Below are positions 7,687-16,662 of a DNA stretch of 64,000 bases, in pieces (position 1 is the stretch's first letter; every line of letters starts with the position of its first letter). The notes below the pieces were generated by a model, which worked only from the letters and a program-made list of their open reading frames with translations, did no database searches and was not told the DNA's origin. Where the stretch lies: contig NZ_JAAKZF010000002.1 of the NCBI RefSeq assembly GCF_011045125.1, positions 124,001 to 188,000 of the forward strand, written 5' to 3'. This DNA is from Allomesorhizobium camelthorni (GTDB taxonomy: Bacteria; Pseudomonadota; Alphaproteobacteria; Rhizobiales; Rhizobiaceae). The translations under genes were made by a program, and so were the position numbers.

Positions 7687-9008
7687 CGCGAAAGCTGCTC
7701 GGGGCCGGTTTCGGTGATGAGAACCTGCTCCTCGATCTTGACGCCCTCGCGCCCGCCAAGCCGGCCGATATAGCTTTCGACGCACAGCACCATGCCGGGC
7801 AGAAGAACGTCGTCGGGCGTGTCCTCCTTCCAGTCGACGCGGTGTGGGACACCTGGATACTCGTCCGCCAGGCCGACGCCATGATAGAGCGAGCCATAGC
7901 GGTTTGGCATGCAGTCCTCGGGCGGATGCCGCGCGGTGTCTGACAGTTCTTTCAGCGTCACGCCCGGCCTCAGCAGTTCGCGGTTGGCGGCGATCTGGTC
8001 GGCGGCGATGCGGTAGAGGTCGCGCTGCTCGTCGGACGGAGCGCCGTCGCCACAGAGCCAGGTGCGCGAGATGTCGGCGCAAAATCCGTAGGGACCGATG
8101 AGATCGGTGTCGAATGATACGAGATCGCCATCCTCGATAATGCGCGACGAGCACTCCTGGAACCATGGGTTGGTGCGCGGGCCGGACGACAGAAGCCGAG
8201 TTTCAATCCACTCGCCGCCGCGCACAATGTTGCCGCGATGCAGTTCCGCCCATAGTTCGTTTTCGGAGATTCCCGGCTTCAGCGCGGACTCCATTTCTGC
8301 CATTGCTGCCTCGCAGGCGGCGATCGAGCGGCGCATGCCCAGAAGCTCGTCCGGCGATTTGATCATGCGGGCGCGTTCCATGATCTGCTCGCCATTGTGG
8401 ACGGATATGCCATGCCGCGCGAGTTCTGCCACCGGTTCGGCGTCGATGTGATCGACCGCAAGCCGCCGGTTGCCGCCGCCGTGCTCGGCCAAAAGGTCGA
8501 CGATCCCCAATGCCCAGCGTTCAACGCGTCTGGGCACGAGCTCGCCACCGTAGAAATAGATCCAGGAGACGGAGGGCCGGACCTCGTCCACTACGCCCGC
8601 GTGATCGGAGAGATGCTCGCAATGGTGATAGTCGAAGAGGATGATCGGGCCATCCGTGGCGACGAAACAGTAGCGGGTGGCGTTGTGCGTCACCCAGACC
8701 TGCATGTTGGTCGCGTCCGTGACATAGCGGATATTGATCGGATCGTAGAGCAGGACGCCCGCATAGTCGCGCCGTCGTAACTCGGCGCGGATACGCTCCA
8801 AGCGGTATTTTCGCATGGCTGGCAGGTCAGGGGCTGGTATGCCCGCAGCCGCCCATTCGGTTTCGGCCAGGGCGCCATAGCCGAGAATATGCTGGTTCAG
8901 GGCGGCGGCCTTTTGCCGGGATTGCGTCTGCAACACATCGAGCGCTGCCGCATCGAACGGCATGATCTTGCGGTGGCGGCCGAAGGTGCTTTTGGGAGCA
9001 TTTTCCAT
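7653..9008 (-). CDS. M24-fold protein of the DddP (DMSP lyase) type
   Basis: A 451-residue pita-bread-fold protein. Generic annotation would call it an Xaa-Pro peptidase. DddP from Ruegeria lacuscaerulensis is known to use Asp295, Asp297, Asp307, His371, Glu406 and Glu421 as metal ligands, with Tyr366 and Asp377 in catalysis (recalled from the literature). Here Asp300, Asp302, Asp312, His376, Glu411, Glu426, Tyr371 and Asp382 occur at a constant offset of +5. The GGEWIETRLLSSGPRTNPW segment and the N-terminal DATNMQVWVTH segment also look DddP-like. DddP cleaves dimethylsulfoniopropionate to DMS and acrylate. The neighbours are genes for methylated onium compounds. The true substrate could differ, for example another betaine. 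It ends in a tail-to-tail overlap with the PhnD-like gene. Confidence 0.7.
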   Translation of the reverse strand: MENAPKSTFGRHRKIMPFDAAALDVLQTQSRQKAAALNQHILGYGALAETEWAAAGIPAPDLPAMRKYRLERIRAELRRRDYAGVLLYDPINIRYVTDATNMQVWVTHNATRYCFVATDGPIILFDYHHCEHLSDHAGVVDEVRPSVSWIYFYGGELVPRRVERWALGIVDLLAEHGGGNRRLAVDHIDAEPVAELARHGISVHNGEQIMERARMIKSPDELLGMRRSIAACEAAMAEMESALKPGISENELWAELHRGNIVRGGEWIETRLLSSGPRTNPWFQECSSRIIEDGDLVSFDTDLIGPYGFCADISRTWLCGDGAPSDEQRDLYRIAADQIAANRELLRPGVTLKELSDTARHPPEDCMPNRYGSLYHGVGLADEYPGVPHRVDWKEDTPDDVLLPGMVLCVESYIGRLGGREGVKIEEQVLITETGPEQLSRYPLDARLMAG

Positions 9009-9038
9009 GTCGCTCGGACTTTGTGAGAGGTAATGCGC

Positions 9039-11615
9039 CTACGTCCGCATCTTTTCGCCGCCCGGATCGAAGGGCGGCGCAATATTGATGCGGGCGGGGC
9101 GGCGACGCCCGAGGATCTCGATCTCAAACAGGCCCTCATTCTCGTTTTCGGCGAGGGCTGACGGCACATAGCCCTGCGCCATGGACTTCTGGACATAGTG
9201 CGCGTAGCCACCGGACGTGACCCAGCCGACCACCCGCCATTCGCCATCGACGATGCCGCGAATGCCGGAAGAATCATTGCCGTTGGCGACCATCGAACCG
9301 CGTACTTCCTTGCCCGCGCCATCGAAACGCGGCGCGCCGAAGCCGTGCGGCTTTTCAATCGTGCCATAGTCGGTCGACACCTTCGCCCAGATCGGCTCGT
9401 CGCCCATCACATCGGCGTCGATAGCATCGACCACGAATGATACGCGGCGCAGCTTCGGGCCTTCCGCCTGCTCCCTGGCCGCCTGTTCGCGGCCGATGAA
9501 ATCGTTCTTGTCCAGCTTGATGAAGCGATCCATCGAACCTTCGAAGACGCCGTAGATTGGCCGCAGCTCGCGGAACCATGTCGGAAAGTTCTTCTCGAGC
9601 CGCATCGACAAGAGCGCGCGCATGCCGAAATCGGCGATGCCGAATTCCTGGCCAGCCTGCTTGATCGCCGCATAGACCAGCCGCTGGTAGGCCGGCGCCA
9701 TCCATATTTCGTAGCCGAGATCACCGGTATAGGTGACGCGGTTTACCATGCAGGGCGCGCCGCCGACCGCCATCTCGCGGAAGTCCATGAAGCGGAACGC
9801 CTTGTTCGAGACGTCGGCATCGACCAGCTTGGCCAAGAGGTCGCGCGAGCGCGGGCCGGCGATCGACAGGCCGACCAGCGTCTGGTCGAAGCGATGCAGC
9901 CGGACCGAGCCGTCCTTCGGCAGGTGCCGTTCGAACCAGCGCATGTGGTATTTCTGCGCGGCGGAAGAACCAAAAATCATGAAGCGCTCTTCGGCCGCCT
10001 TCGCGATGGTGAAGTCGCCGATCAGCTTGCCGAACTCATTCAGCATCGGCGTCAGCACGATGCGCCCCACTTTCGGCATGCGGTTGGTCATGAGCCGGTT
10101 GAGGAAATCCTCGGCGCCCGGTCCCGAGACCTCGTATTTCGCAAAGTTGGCGATCTCGGTGACGCCGACCCGCTCGCGCGTCGCGCGCACTTCATTGCCG
10201 ATGTGCTCGAAATCGTTGGAGCGATGGAACGAGACGATGTCCTTCGGCTCCGTGCCCTTCGGCGCGAACCAGAGGGGCGTTTCGAGACCCCAGGAATCAC
10301 CCATGATCGCGTTGTTGGCCGCCATCGTATCGTAGAGCGGCGTCGTCTGCGCCGGCCTGGCGGCCGGCAATTCCTCGTTGGGAAAGCGGATCGAAAAACG
10401 ACGCGAATAGTTTTCGCGGACTTTTGCGTTGGTGTAGCGAAGCGTCGCCCATTCGCCAAAGCGGGCGACGTCCATGCCCCAGACGTCAAAGCCGGGATCG
10501 CCATGCACCATCCAGTTGGACAGCGCCAGGCCGACGCCGCCGCCTTGCGAAAAGCCTGCCATGACCGCGCAGGCAGTCCAGTAATTGGTCAGGCCCTGCA
10601 CGGGGCCGACCAGCGGATTGCCGTCCGGCGCGAAGGTGAAGGGGCCGTTGATGATCTGCTTGATGCCGGCCTTCTCGATGCCCGGAAAATGGCGGAAGCC
10701 GACTTCCAGCGACGGCGCGATGCGGTCCAAATCCGGCGGCAGCAATTCGTGGCCGAAGCTCCACGGCGTCTCCACCGGCGACCACGGCTTGGCGGCCTTC
10801 TCATAGGTGCCGAGCAGGATTCCGTTGCGCTCCTGGCGGGTGTAGATCTCGCCCTTGAAATCGATGACGCCGATCATCTCGCGGCCGGTGGAGCGGTTGA
10901 ATTCCTCGACCTCGGGCATCGGCTCGGTCAGGAGGTACATGTGCTCCATGGCGAGCACCGGCAGTTCAAGACCGGCCATACGGCCGATCTCGCGCGCCCA
11001 CAGGCCGCCGCAATTGACGACATGCTCGGCCTTCACGGTGCCCTGCTCGGTCACAACGTTCCAGGTGCCGTCAACCTCCTGTGTAAGCTCCACGACACGG
11101 TTGCGCAGCACGATTTCCGCGCCGAGCTTCTTCGCCGCCTTGGCATAGGCGTGAGTGGTGCCCGACGGGTCGAGATGGCCTTCGACCGGATCCCACATGG
11201 CGCCGACGAAATTCGTCTCGTCCATCAGCGGGAACATCGCCTTGGCCTCGGACGGCGTGATCAGTTCGGTCTCCATGCCGAGATAGCGGCCCTTGGCGTG
11301 GGTCAGGCGCAGGAAGTCCATGCGCTCGGGCGTGTCGGCCATCATCACGCCGCCGGTTAAATGCAGGCCGCAGGACTGGCCGGAAATCTCTTCCAGCTCC
11401 TTGTAGAGCTGCACCGTGTAGGCCTGGAGCTTGGCGACGTTGGGATCGCCGTTCAGCGTGTGGAAGCCGCCCGCGGCATGCCAGGACGAACCGGATGTCA
11501 GTTCGGAGCGCTCGATCAGCATGACGTCCTTCCAGCCGGCCCTGGCCAGATGGAAGAGAACCGAAGCGCCGACGACGCCGCCGCCGATGACAACCGCTTT
11601 TGCGTGGGATTTCAT
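9039..11615 (-). CDS. dimethylglycine dehydrogenase-type FAD oxidoreductase with GcvT-like C-terminus
   Basis: An 858-residue two-part enzyme. The N-terminal half is a DAO-type FAD domain with AVVIGGGVVGASVLFHLARAG and SGSSWHAAGG, in which His46 fits the covalent FAD attachment site of dimethylglycine/sarcosine dehydrogenases. The C-terminal half is an aminomethyltransferase (GcvT) fold (RATRERVGVTEIANFAKYEV through YTGDLGYEIW) that binds tetrahydrofolate and takes up the formaldehyde unit. The likely reaction is oxidative N-demethylation of dimethylglycine or a related N-methyl amine. The ATG at 11615 opens the FAD domain directly. It lies 30 bases from the M24 gene and downstream of RidA and MttB-like genes in one direction, giving a probable four-gene operon. 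Confidence 0.85.
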   Translation of the reverse strand: MKSHAKAVVIGGGVVGASVLFHLARAGWKDVMLIERSELTSGSSWHAAGGFHTLNGDPNVAKLQAYTVQLYKELEEISGQSCGLHLTGGVMMADTPERMDFLRLTHAKGRYLGMETELITPSEAKAMFPLMDETNFVGAMWDPVEGHLDPSGTTHAYAKAAKKLGAEIVLRNRVVELTQEVDGTWNVVTEQGTVKAEHVVNCGGLWAREIGRMAGLELPVLAMEHMYLLTEPMPEVEEFNRSTGREMIGVIDFKGEIYTRQERNGILLGTYEKAAKPWSPVETPWSFGHELLPPDLDRIAPSLEVGFRHFPGIEKAGIKQIINGPFTFAPDGNPLVGPVQGLTNYWTACAVMAGFSQGGGVGLALSNWMVHGDPGFDVWGMDVARFGEWATLRYTNAKVRENYSRRFSIRFPNEELPAARPAQTTPLYDTMAANNAIMGDSWGLETPLWFAPKGTEPKDIVSFHRSNDFEHIGNEVRATRERVGVTEIANFAKYEVSGPGAEDFLNRLMTNRMPKVGRIVLTPMLNEFGKLIGDFTIAKAAEERFMIFGSSAAQKYHMRWFERHLPKDGSVRLHRFDQTLVGLSIAGPRSRDLLAKLVDADVSNKAFRFMDFREMAVGGAPCMVNRVTYTGDLGYEIWMAPAYQRLVYAAIKQAGQEFGIADFGMRALLSMRLEKNFPTWFRELRPIYGVFEGSMDRFIKLDKNDFIGREQAAREQAEGPKLRRVSFVVDAIDADVMGDEPIWAKVSTDYGTIEKPHGFGAPRFDGAGKEVRGSMVANGNDSSGIRGIVDGEWRVVGWVTSGGYAHYVQKSMAQGYVPSALAENENEGLFEIEILGRRRPARINIAPPFDPGGEKMRT

Positions 11616-11662
11616 GAAATTGCGTCCGTTTGTGCGTAAATCGATTAAGGAAATTGGGCGCG

Positions 11663-12046
11663 TCAGGCGGCGGCGATAGCTTCGATCTCCAGCAGCCATT
11701 TTTCGTCGAAGATGCCGGTGATGATCGTTGTCAGCCCGATCTGCCTGCCTTGAAGCACCTCCTGCCTGACTTTGCGGTAATCGGCGATGTACTGTCTGTC
11801 GGAGAGGAAGATCGTGACCTTGACCAGATTGTCGAGCGTCATGCCGGCGGCATGCAACTGCGCGATGACGTTTTGCCAGACGAGGCGCGCCTGGTCCTCG
11901 AAGCGTTCGGGCACGCTGCCGTTCACCGTCTCGGGAATCTGTCCGCTGATATAGAGCGTGCGCGTCGCGCCGGTCACTTCCATCGCCTGCACATAGCCGC
12001 CAAGGGGTTGCGGTGCATCGGGAGCGTTGATGGGCTTCATCTTCAT
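11663..12046 (-). CDS. RidA family protein lacking the catalytic arginine
   Basis: A 127-residue YjgF/YER057c/UK114 fold protein (TRTLYISGQIPETVNG, QARLVWQNVIAQLHAAGMTLDNLVK, C-terminal WLLEIEAIAAA). Archetypal RidA hydrolyses reactive imines and enamines to oxo acids and carries an Arg in a PARS-like motif before the last strand. Here that segment reads GRQIGLTTIITG, so the arginine is missing and classical imine deaminase activity is doubtful. It is cytoplasmic, with no signal peptide. It sits between the MttB-like gene (7 bases) and the dimethylglycine-dehydrogenase-like gene (47 bases), so it is probably co-transcribed with them and may act on an imine or iminium product. Confidence 0.85.
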   Translation of the reverse strand: MKMKPINAPDAPQPLGGYVQAMEVTGATRTLYISGQIPETVNGSVPERFEDQARLVWQNVIAQLHAAGMTLDNLVKVTIFLSDRQYIADYRKVRQEVLQGRQIGLTTIITGIFDEKWLLEIEAIAAA

Positions 12047-12053
12047 TCAAACC

Positions 12054-13628
12054 TCAAAAATCAGTCGGGGCGCCGCCTTCGAGCCGGCGCTTTTCGACAA
12101 ATGCGTCCAGTTCCTCGGCGATTGCCGGGTCCATGTAGGGTTTTTCGTAAGTCGCCAGCCGCTCTTTCCAGACGCGGTTGGCTTTTTCGAAGGCCGTCGG
12201 GCTGCCGGCTTCCGCCCAGGTCTCGAAATTGCGCCAGTCGGAAACGATCGGCGAATAGAACGCGGTCTTGTAGCGATCCTGCGTATGCTGGGTGCCGAAG
12301 AAATGCCCGCCCGGGCCGACGTCGCGGATCGCCTCGAAGCCGAGCGCGTCATCGGAGAGATCGAGCGGCGTGAGGAACTCGGCGATCATCTGCAGCATGT
12401 CGATGTCAAGAATGGTCTTCTCGTAGGAGCAGCGCAGCCCGCCTTCGAGCCAGCCTGCGGCGTGCATCATCAGATTGCCGCCGCCCTGGATCGCGCCCCA
12501 CAGCGAGAACACGCTCTCATAGGCCGCCTGCGCGTCGACAGTGTTGGCGGCGCAGGTGTTCGAGGTGCGGTAGGGGATGTTGTAGCGGCGGGCGAGCTGG
12601 CCACCGATCAATTGTGCCTTCATGTATTCCGGCGTGCCGAAGGCAGGTGCGCCCGATTTCATGTCGACATTGGAGGTGAAGCCGCCATAGGCGACCGGAG
12701 CGCCCTTCCGCACCATCTGCGAAAACGCGATGCCCGCGAGCGCCTCGGCATTCTGCTGCACCAGCGCGCCGGCGATCGTCACGGGCGCCATGGCGCCGGA
12801 GAGCGTAAACGGCGTGACAACCACGACCTGGCCCGCCGAGGACATCTGGATGATGCCTTCCATCATCGGCACGTCGAGCTTCAGCGGCGAATTGGTGTTG
12901 ATGACGGTGAAGACCGAGGGCTCGTCGAGCATCTGTTCGCGGGAGATGCCCCGGGCGATGCGGGCGATCTCGATGCCATCGACATTGCGCTCCTTGCCCA
13001 GCGAATAGATGTGGAACGCCTTGTCGGTCAGCGTCGCGAGGTCACGGACGCATTCGAGATGGCGCACCGAAGGGTGGATGTCGATCGGCTCCACCGGATA
13101 GCCGCCCATGCAGTGGATGATGTTGTGCATCTGCGCCAGCCGCAGGAAATTCCGATAGTCGGCCTGATTTCCCGGCCGCCTGCCGCTGTCGATGTCCGAG
13201 CAATTCGGCGCGGAAGCCATCATTGCAATGGTCACGTTGTTGCCGCCGAAGCGCACATTGTGCGCCGGGTTGCGCGCATGGACGGTAAATTCCGAAGGGG
13301 CGTGTGCGATCAGTTCGAGGATCATGTCGCTGTCGAAATGAACCCGCTCAACACCCTCACGTACAACTGCGCCATGCTCTTTCATGATCTTGCGCGCCCC
13401 GTCATGCAGCACGTCGACACCGATATCCCTCAGCACACGCAGCGATGCGACGTGGATGGATTCCAGTTCATCGTCGGAAACCAGCCTTGTCGGCGCGAAC
13501 GGGATTTTCAGTTGCCGGAAAGGCGCCTGCTCGAAGGCGGCCGACCCGCTGGCGCGCTTGCCGGCGCGTCCGCCGTGGCGGGCGCGGCCGACGGGCGCCT
13601 GTTCGGCAGAGTGAAGGGCAGCGGTCAT
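12054..13628 (-). CDS. MttB-superfamily methyltransferase without pyrrolysine
   Basis: A 524-residue protein of the trimethylamine methyltransferase superfamily (IHVASLRVLRDIGVDVLHDGA, PNCSDIDSG, GGYPVEPIDI, MMHAAGWLEGGL). No in-frame amber codon interrupts it, so it is a non-pyrrolysine member. Characterised members of this group demethylate quaternary amines such as glycine betaine, with a corrinoid protein as methyl acceptor. The Ala/Arg-rich first 45 residues are a variable extension. The ATG at 13628 was chosen over one at 13664 because the upstream codons look non-coding. It heads the operon MttB-like, RidA, dimethylglycine-dehydrogenase-like, DddP-like. No corrinoid protein or corrinoid reactivase is encoded in this window. 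Confidence 0.85.
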   Translation of the reverse strand: MTAALHSAEQAPVGRARHGGRAGKRASGSAAFEQAPFRQLKIPFAPTRLVSDDELESIHVASLRVLRDIGVDVLHDGARKIMKEHGAVVREGVERVHFDSDMILELIAHAPSEFTVHARNPAHNVRFGGNNVTIAMMASAPNCSDIDSGRRPGNQADYRNFLRLAQMHNIIHCMGGYPVEPIDIHPSVRHLECVRDLATLTDKAFHIYSLGKERNVDGIEIARIARGISREQMLDEPSVFTVINTNSPLKLDVPMMEGIIQMSSAGQVVVVTPFTLSGAMAPVTIAGALVQQNAEALAGIAFSQMVRKGAPVAYGGFTSNVDMKSGAPAFGTPEYMKAQLIGGQLARRYNIPYRTSNTCAANTVDAQAAYESVFSLWGAIQGGGNLMMHAAGWLEGGLRCSYEKTILDIDMLQMIAEFLTPLDLSDDALGFEAIRDVGPGGHFFGTQHTQDRYKTAFYSPIVSDWRNFETWAEAGSPTAFEKANRVWKERLATYEKPYMDPAIAEELDAFVEKRRLEGGAPTDF

Positions 13629-13806
13629 GGACTTCCTCGTGGCAATGCGGAATTTGGCCGGCATAATGGACCGACGGTCCAGTCATCATTGCGGAGGCGG
13701 CGACCACTAGCGCGAGGGAAGCGACATGCCGGAAGGGAAGCGAAATTGACCGCATGTTCTTAGGGCCGCGCCTGCCACCAATCGTCGGCCGCCGCGTTCA
13801 CCGTCG

Positions 13807-14571
13807 ATGGACAAGGCCAGGAAGAAGGGGAGGGATAGCCGTGCCGGCGAGTTGCGCGTCGGGACGTCGGGCTGGCACTATGCGGACTGGTGGGGGCCGT
13901 TCTATCCGGAAGAGGTCGCGAAGAAAGATGCGCTCAGCTACTATGCCTCCCGCTTCGGCGCCACCGAACTGAACGCGCCGTTCTACCGGACGCCGACGCC
14001 GAAGGCGGTGCAGGGCTGGTTCGACGCGACGCCGGACGATTTCCGCTTCACCTGGAAAGCTTCGCGCTTCCTCACCCATTTCAAGAAGCTTCTCGTCGAA
14101 GACGAATCGCTGAAGCTGCTCTACGATCGCGTCGACCTGCTTCGGCACAAGGCCGGACCCGTTCTCTTCCAGCTTCCGCCGCAGATGCGCGCCGACCGGG
14201 AACGCCTGGCGGCATTCCTGAAGAGGCTGAAGCGCTCGCGCCGCTACTGCTTCGAGTTCCGCCATGCGAGCTGGTACGACGCTTCGATCTTCGATCTCCT
14301 ACGGGACCATAACGTCTCGCTCTGTCTGTCTGATCACGCGTCTGCTCCCGCGCCCCCGGAGGTGACGGCGGACTGGGTCTATGTCCGCAATCACGGATCG
14401 AGCGGCCACTATCATGGCACCTATTCCGGCGCCGCGCTCAAGGGCTGGGCGAAGCACATGCGGAAGTGGCTTCGAGAAGGCCGCGACGTGTGGTGCTTCT
14501 TCGACAATGACGTGAAGAGCGCGGCGCCTGCCGACGCGGAAAAGCTGCTTGCGCTTCTGGGCAAGGGCTGA
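13807..14571 (+). CDS. DUF72 (YecE-like) protein
   Basis: A 254-residue TIM-barrel protein of the DUF72 family. Hallmarks are the start LRVGTSGWHYADWWGPFYPE, the NAPFYRTPTPKAVQGW segment, FTWKASRFLTHFKKL, and the end VWCFFDNDVKSAAPADA, in which the FDND motif is family-typical. The biochemical role of the family is not established. It is divergent from the MttB-like operon, separated by 178 bases, and I see no functional tie to it. Confidence 0.85.
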   Translation: MDKARKKGRDSRAGELRVGTSGWHYADWWGPFYPEEVAKKDALSYYASRFGATELNAPFYRTPTPKAVQGWFDATPDDFRFTWKASRFLTHFKKLLVEDESLKLLYDRVDLLRHKAGPVLFQLPPQMRADRERLAAFLKRLKRSRRYCFEFRHASWYDASIFDLLRDHNVSLCLSDHASAPAPPEVTADWVYVRNHGSSGHYHGTYSGAALKGWAKHMRKWLREGRDVWCFFDNDVKSAAPADAEKLLALLGKG

Positions 14572-14803
14572 GCTTGCCTTCGCCACAGCCGCTTGAACGG
14601 TTCGCACTCCTTCCGCTACAGTCTTGTTATGAGCCCTGCACGTTTTATCCAGGTGCGTCCGCAATTCGCTTCGGTTCCGTCGCGGCGCACGCTGCATGCC
14701 GAGTTGCTGCGGCTTTGCGCGCGCATCGGCTATTCGCCGCCCGCCTCCTGCTGAATTCGCACCCGGCTGTTGCCGGATCGATTCAACTGGAAGGACCAAC
14801 TCC

Positions 14804-16186
14804 ATGACTTACCAGAACTATTCGCTGTCGCAGCTGCAGGCGATCGACGCCGCACATCACATTCACCCGTTCACCGACCACAAGGAGCTGCGTGGCGCGG
14901 GCTCGCGCATGATCACGCGGGCCGAGGGGCCGTTCATCTATGATTCGGAAGGCAACGAACTGCTCGACGGCATGGCCGGGCTGTGGTGCGTGAATATCGG
15001 CTACGGCCGAAACGAGCTCGCGGAGGCTGCTTATGCGCAGATGAAGGAGCTGCCCTATTACAATTCCTTCTTCAAATGCTCCACGCTGACGCCGGTGCTG
15101 CTTGCGAAGAAGCTTGCCGAGATCGCACCGAAGAACATCAACCAGGTTTTCTACGGCTCGTCCGGGTCTGAGGCCAACGACACGGCGCTGCGGCTGGTCC
15201 GCCATTATTGGGTGCTCGAAGGCAAGCCTCAGAAGAACCGCATCATCTCGCGGACCATGGCCTATCACGGCTCCACCGTGGCGGGAACGTCGCTCGGCGG
15301 CATGGACGGCATGCACAGCCAGCTTGGCGGGGCGGTGCCCAACATCGTCCACGTGATGATGCCCTATGCCTATGAACTCGCGCTGCCGGGCGAAAGCGAT
15401 CATGATTTCGGCCTGCGCGCCGCGAAGGCCGTCGAGGACGCGATCCTTGAAGCTGGCGCCGACAATGTCGCAGCCTTCATTGGCGAACCGATCATGGGGG
15501 CGGGCGGCGTGAAAATCCCGCCGGCGAGCTACTGGCCGGAAATCCAGCGCATCTGCCGCAAATACGATGTGCTCCTGATGCTCGACGAAGTCATTACCGG
15601 CTATGGCCGGACCGGCGAATGGTTTGCTGCTCAGACGTTCGGCATCGAACCCGACACGATCACCACCGCCAAGGCGCTGACCTCGGGCTACCAGCCGCTT
15701 TCGGCGCTGCTGGTCGGCGACCGGATTGCCTCGACGTTGGTCGAGAAGGGCGGCGAGTTCTACCACGGCTACACGTATTCCGGACATCCGGTGGCCTGCG
15801 CGGTGGCGTTGAAGAATCTAGAAATCATTGAGAGGGAGGGGCTGGTCGAGCGGGTCAGGACAGACACCGGACCTTATTTCGCAAAAATGCTGCAGGAACG
15901 GATTTCCGGCCATGGACTGGTCGGCCAGGTTCGCAACGTCGGCCTGATGGGCGCGATCGAAATCGTCAAGGACAAGGCGACCCGCGAGCGTTTCCAGCCG
16001 GCAGGCAGCGCTGCGGTCACCGTCCGCGATCACGCGATCGCGCAAGGGATGATGATGCGGGCGACTGGCGATACGATGATACTCTCGCCGCCGCTGATCT
16101 GGACCCGCGACACGATCGACATGGCCGGCGAGCGCATTCTGAGGGCGCTCGACCTTGCCGAGGCCGATCTTCGCAGGGCAAACTAG
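14804..16186 (+). CDS. class III omega-aminotransferase (PLP-dependent)
   Basis: A 460-residue subgroup III aminotransferase. The PLP lysine is Lys290 (ITTAKALTSGYQP), the PLP-phosphate segment is GSSGSEANDTALR, and Asp261 (LMLDEVITGYGRTG) should pair with the pyridine nitrogen. Overall it looks like putrescine/polyamine- or taurine-type transaminases that use pyruvate, but the amino donor cannot be fixed from sequence. GGAAGGA (14789-14795) sits 8 bases before the ATG. The next gene starts 65 bases downstream in the same direction. Confidence 0.85.
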   Translation: MTYQNYSLSQLQAIDAAHHIHPFTDHKELRGAGSRMITRAEGPFIYDSEGNELLDGMAGLWCVNIGYGRNELAEAAYAQMKELPYYNSFFKCSTLTPVLLAKKLAEIAPKNINQVFYGSSGSEANDTALRLVRHYWVLEGKPQKNRIISRTMAYHGSTVAGTSLGGMDGMHSQLGGAVPNIVHVMMPYAYELALPGESDHDFGLRAAKAVEDAILEAGADNVAAFIGEPIMGAGGVKIPPASYWPEIQRICRKYDVLLMLDEVITGYGRTGEWFAAQTFGIEPDTITTAKALTSGYQPLSALLVGDRIASTLVEKGGEFYHGYTYSGHPVACAVALKNLEIIEREGLVERVRTDTGPYFAKMLQERISGHGLVGQVRNVGLMGAIEIVKDKATRERFQPAGSAAVTVRDHAIAQGMMMRATGDTMILSPPLIWTRDTIDMAGERILRALDLAEADLRRAN

Positions 16187-16251
16187 GGGAGTTGACACTG
16201 CTCAAGGGCAGGGCGCGCCGGCTCCTGCCCACACCGGAAGAGAGGCCCTCG

Positions 16252-16662
16252 ATGACCGGAAAACCACTCGTACCCCTGATCGAATACGAGATGGCCGACG
16301 AGGCCGTCCGCGCCGTCTACGACGATATAATGGCGACGCGCGAGGTCGATTGGGTCAACAATTTCTGGAAGGTGCTTGCCCACGACCCGGCCTTGCTCAA
16401 GCGGACATGGGAAGCGCTCAAGCAGGTGATGGCGCCGGGCGCGCTCGATCCTCTGGTCAAAGAGATGATCTACATAGCCGTTTCGGCGACGAATGGCTGC
16501 GAATACTGCACCTATTCGCACACCGCTTCGGCGCGCAAGCTGGGCATGAGCGAAGCGCAGATGATGGAACTCCTTGCCGTGGTCGGCATGGCCAACCAGA
16601 CGAACCGGCTGGCGAACGCGCTGCGTCCGCCGGTCGACGTGCAATTCGAGCCGCGACCCTGA
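16252..16662 (+). CDS. carboxymuconolactone decarboxylase / AhpD-like protein
   Basis: A protein of about 136 residues with the CMD/AhpD fold. The redox or catalytic CxxC is visible as NGCEYCTYSH, with the following His typical of AhpD-like peroxidase-related proteins. The family covers alkylhydroperoxidases and uncharacterised thiol proteins. The ATG at 16252 follows GGAAGAGAGG. A TTG at 16192 would add 20 unconvincing residues. It probably forms a transcription unit with the aminotransferase upstream. Confidence 0.8.
   Translation: MTGKPLVPLIEYEMADEAVRAVYDDIMATREVDWVNNFWKVLAHDPALLKRTWEALKQVMAPGALDPLVKEMIYIAVSATNGCEYCTYSHTASARKLGMSEAQMMELLAVVGMANQTNRLANALRPPVDVQFEPRP

Noticed and set aside
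7653-9008. Plain Xaa-Pro aminopeptidase
   Set aside because: The D-x-D...D ligand set and the constant offset to DddP catalytic residues fit DddP better, though peptidase activity has not been excluded.
12054-13628. Pyrrolysine-type trimethylamine methyltransferase
   Set aside because: The frame contains no in-frame TAG, and no pyl genes are present, so it is a non-pyrrolysine member of the superfamily.
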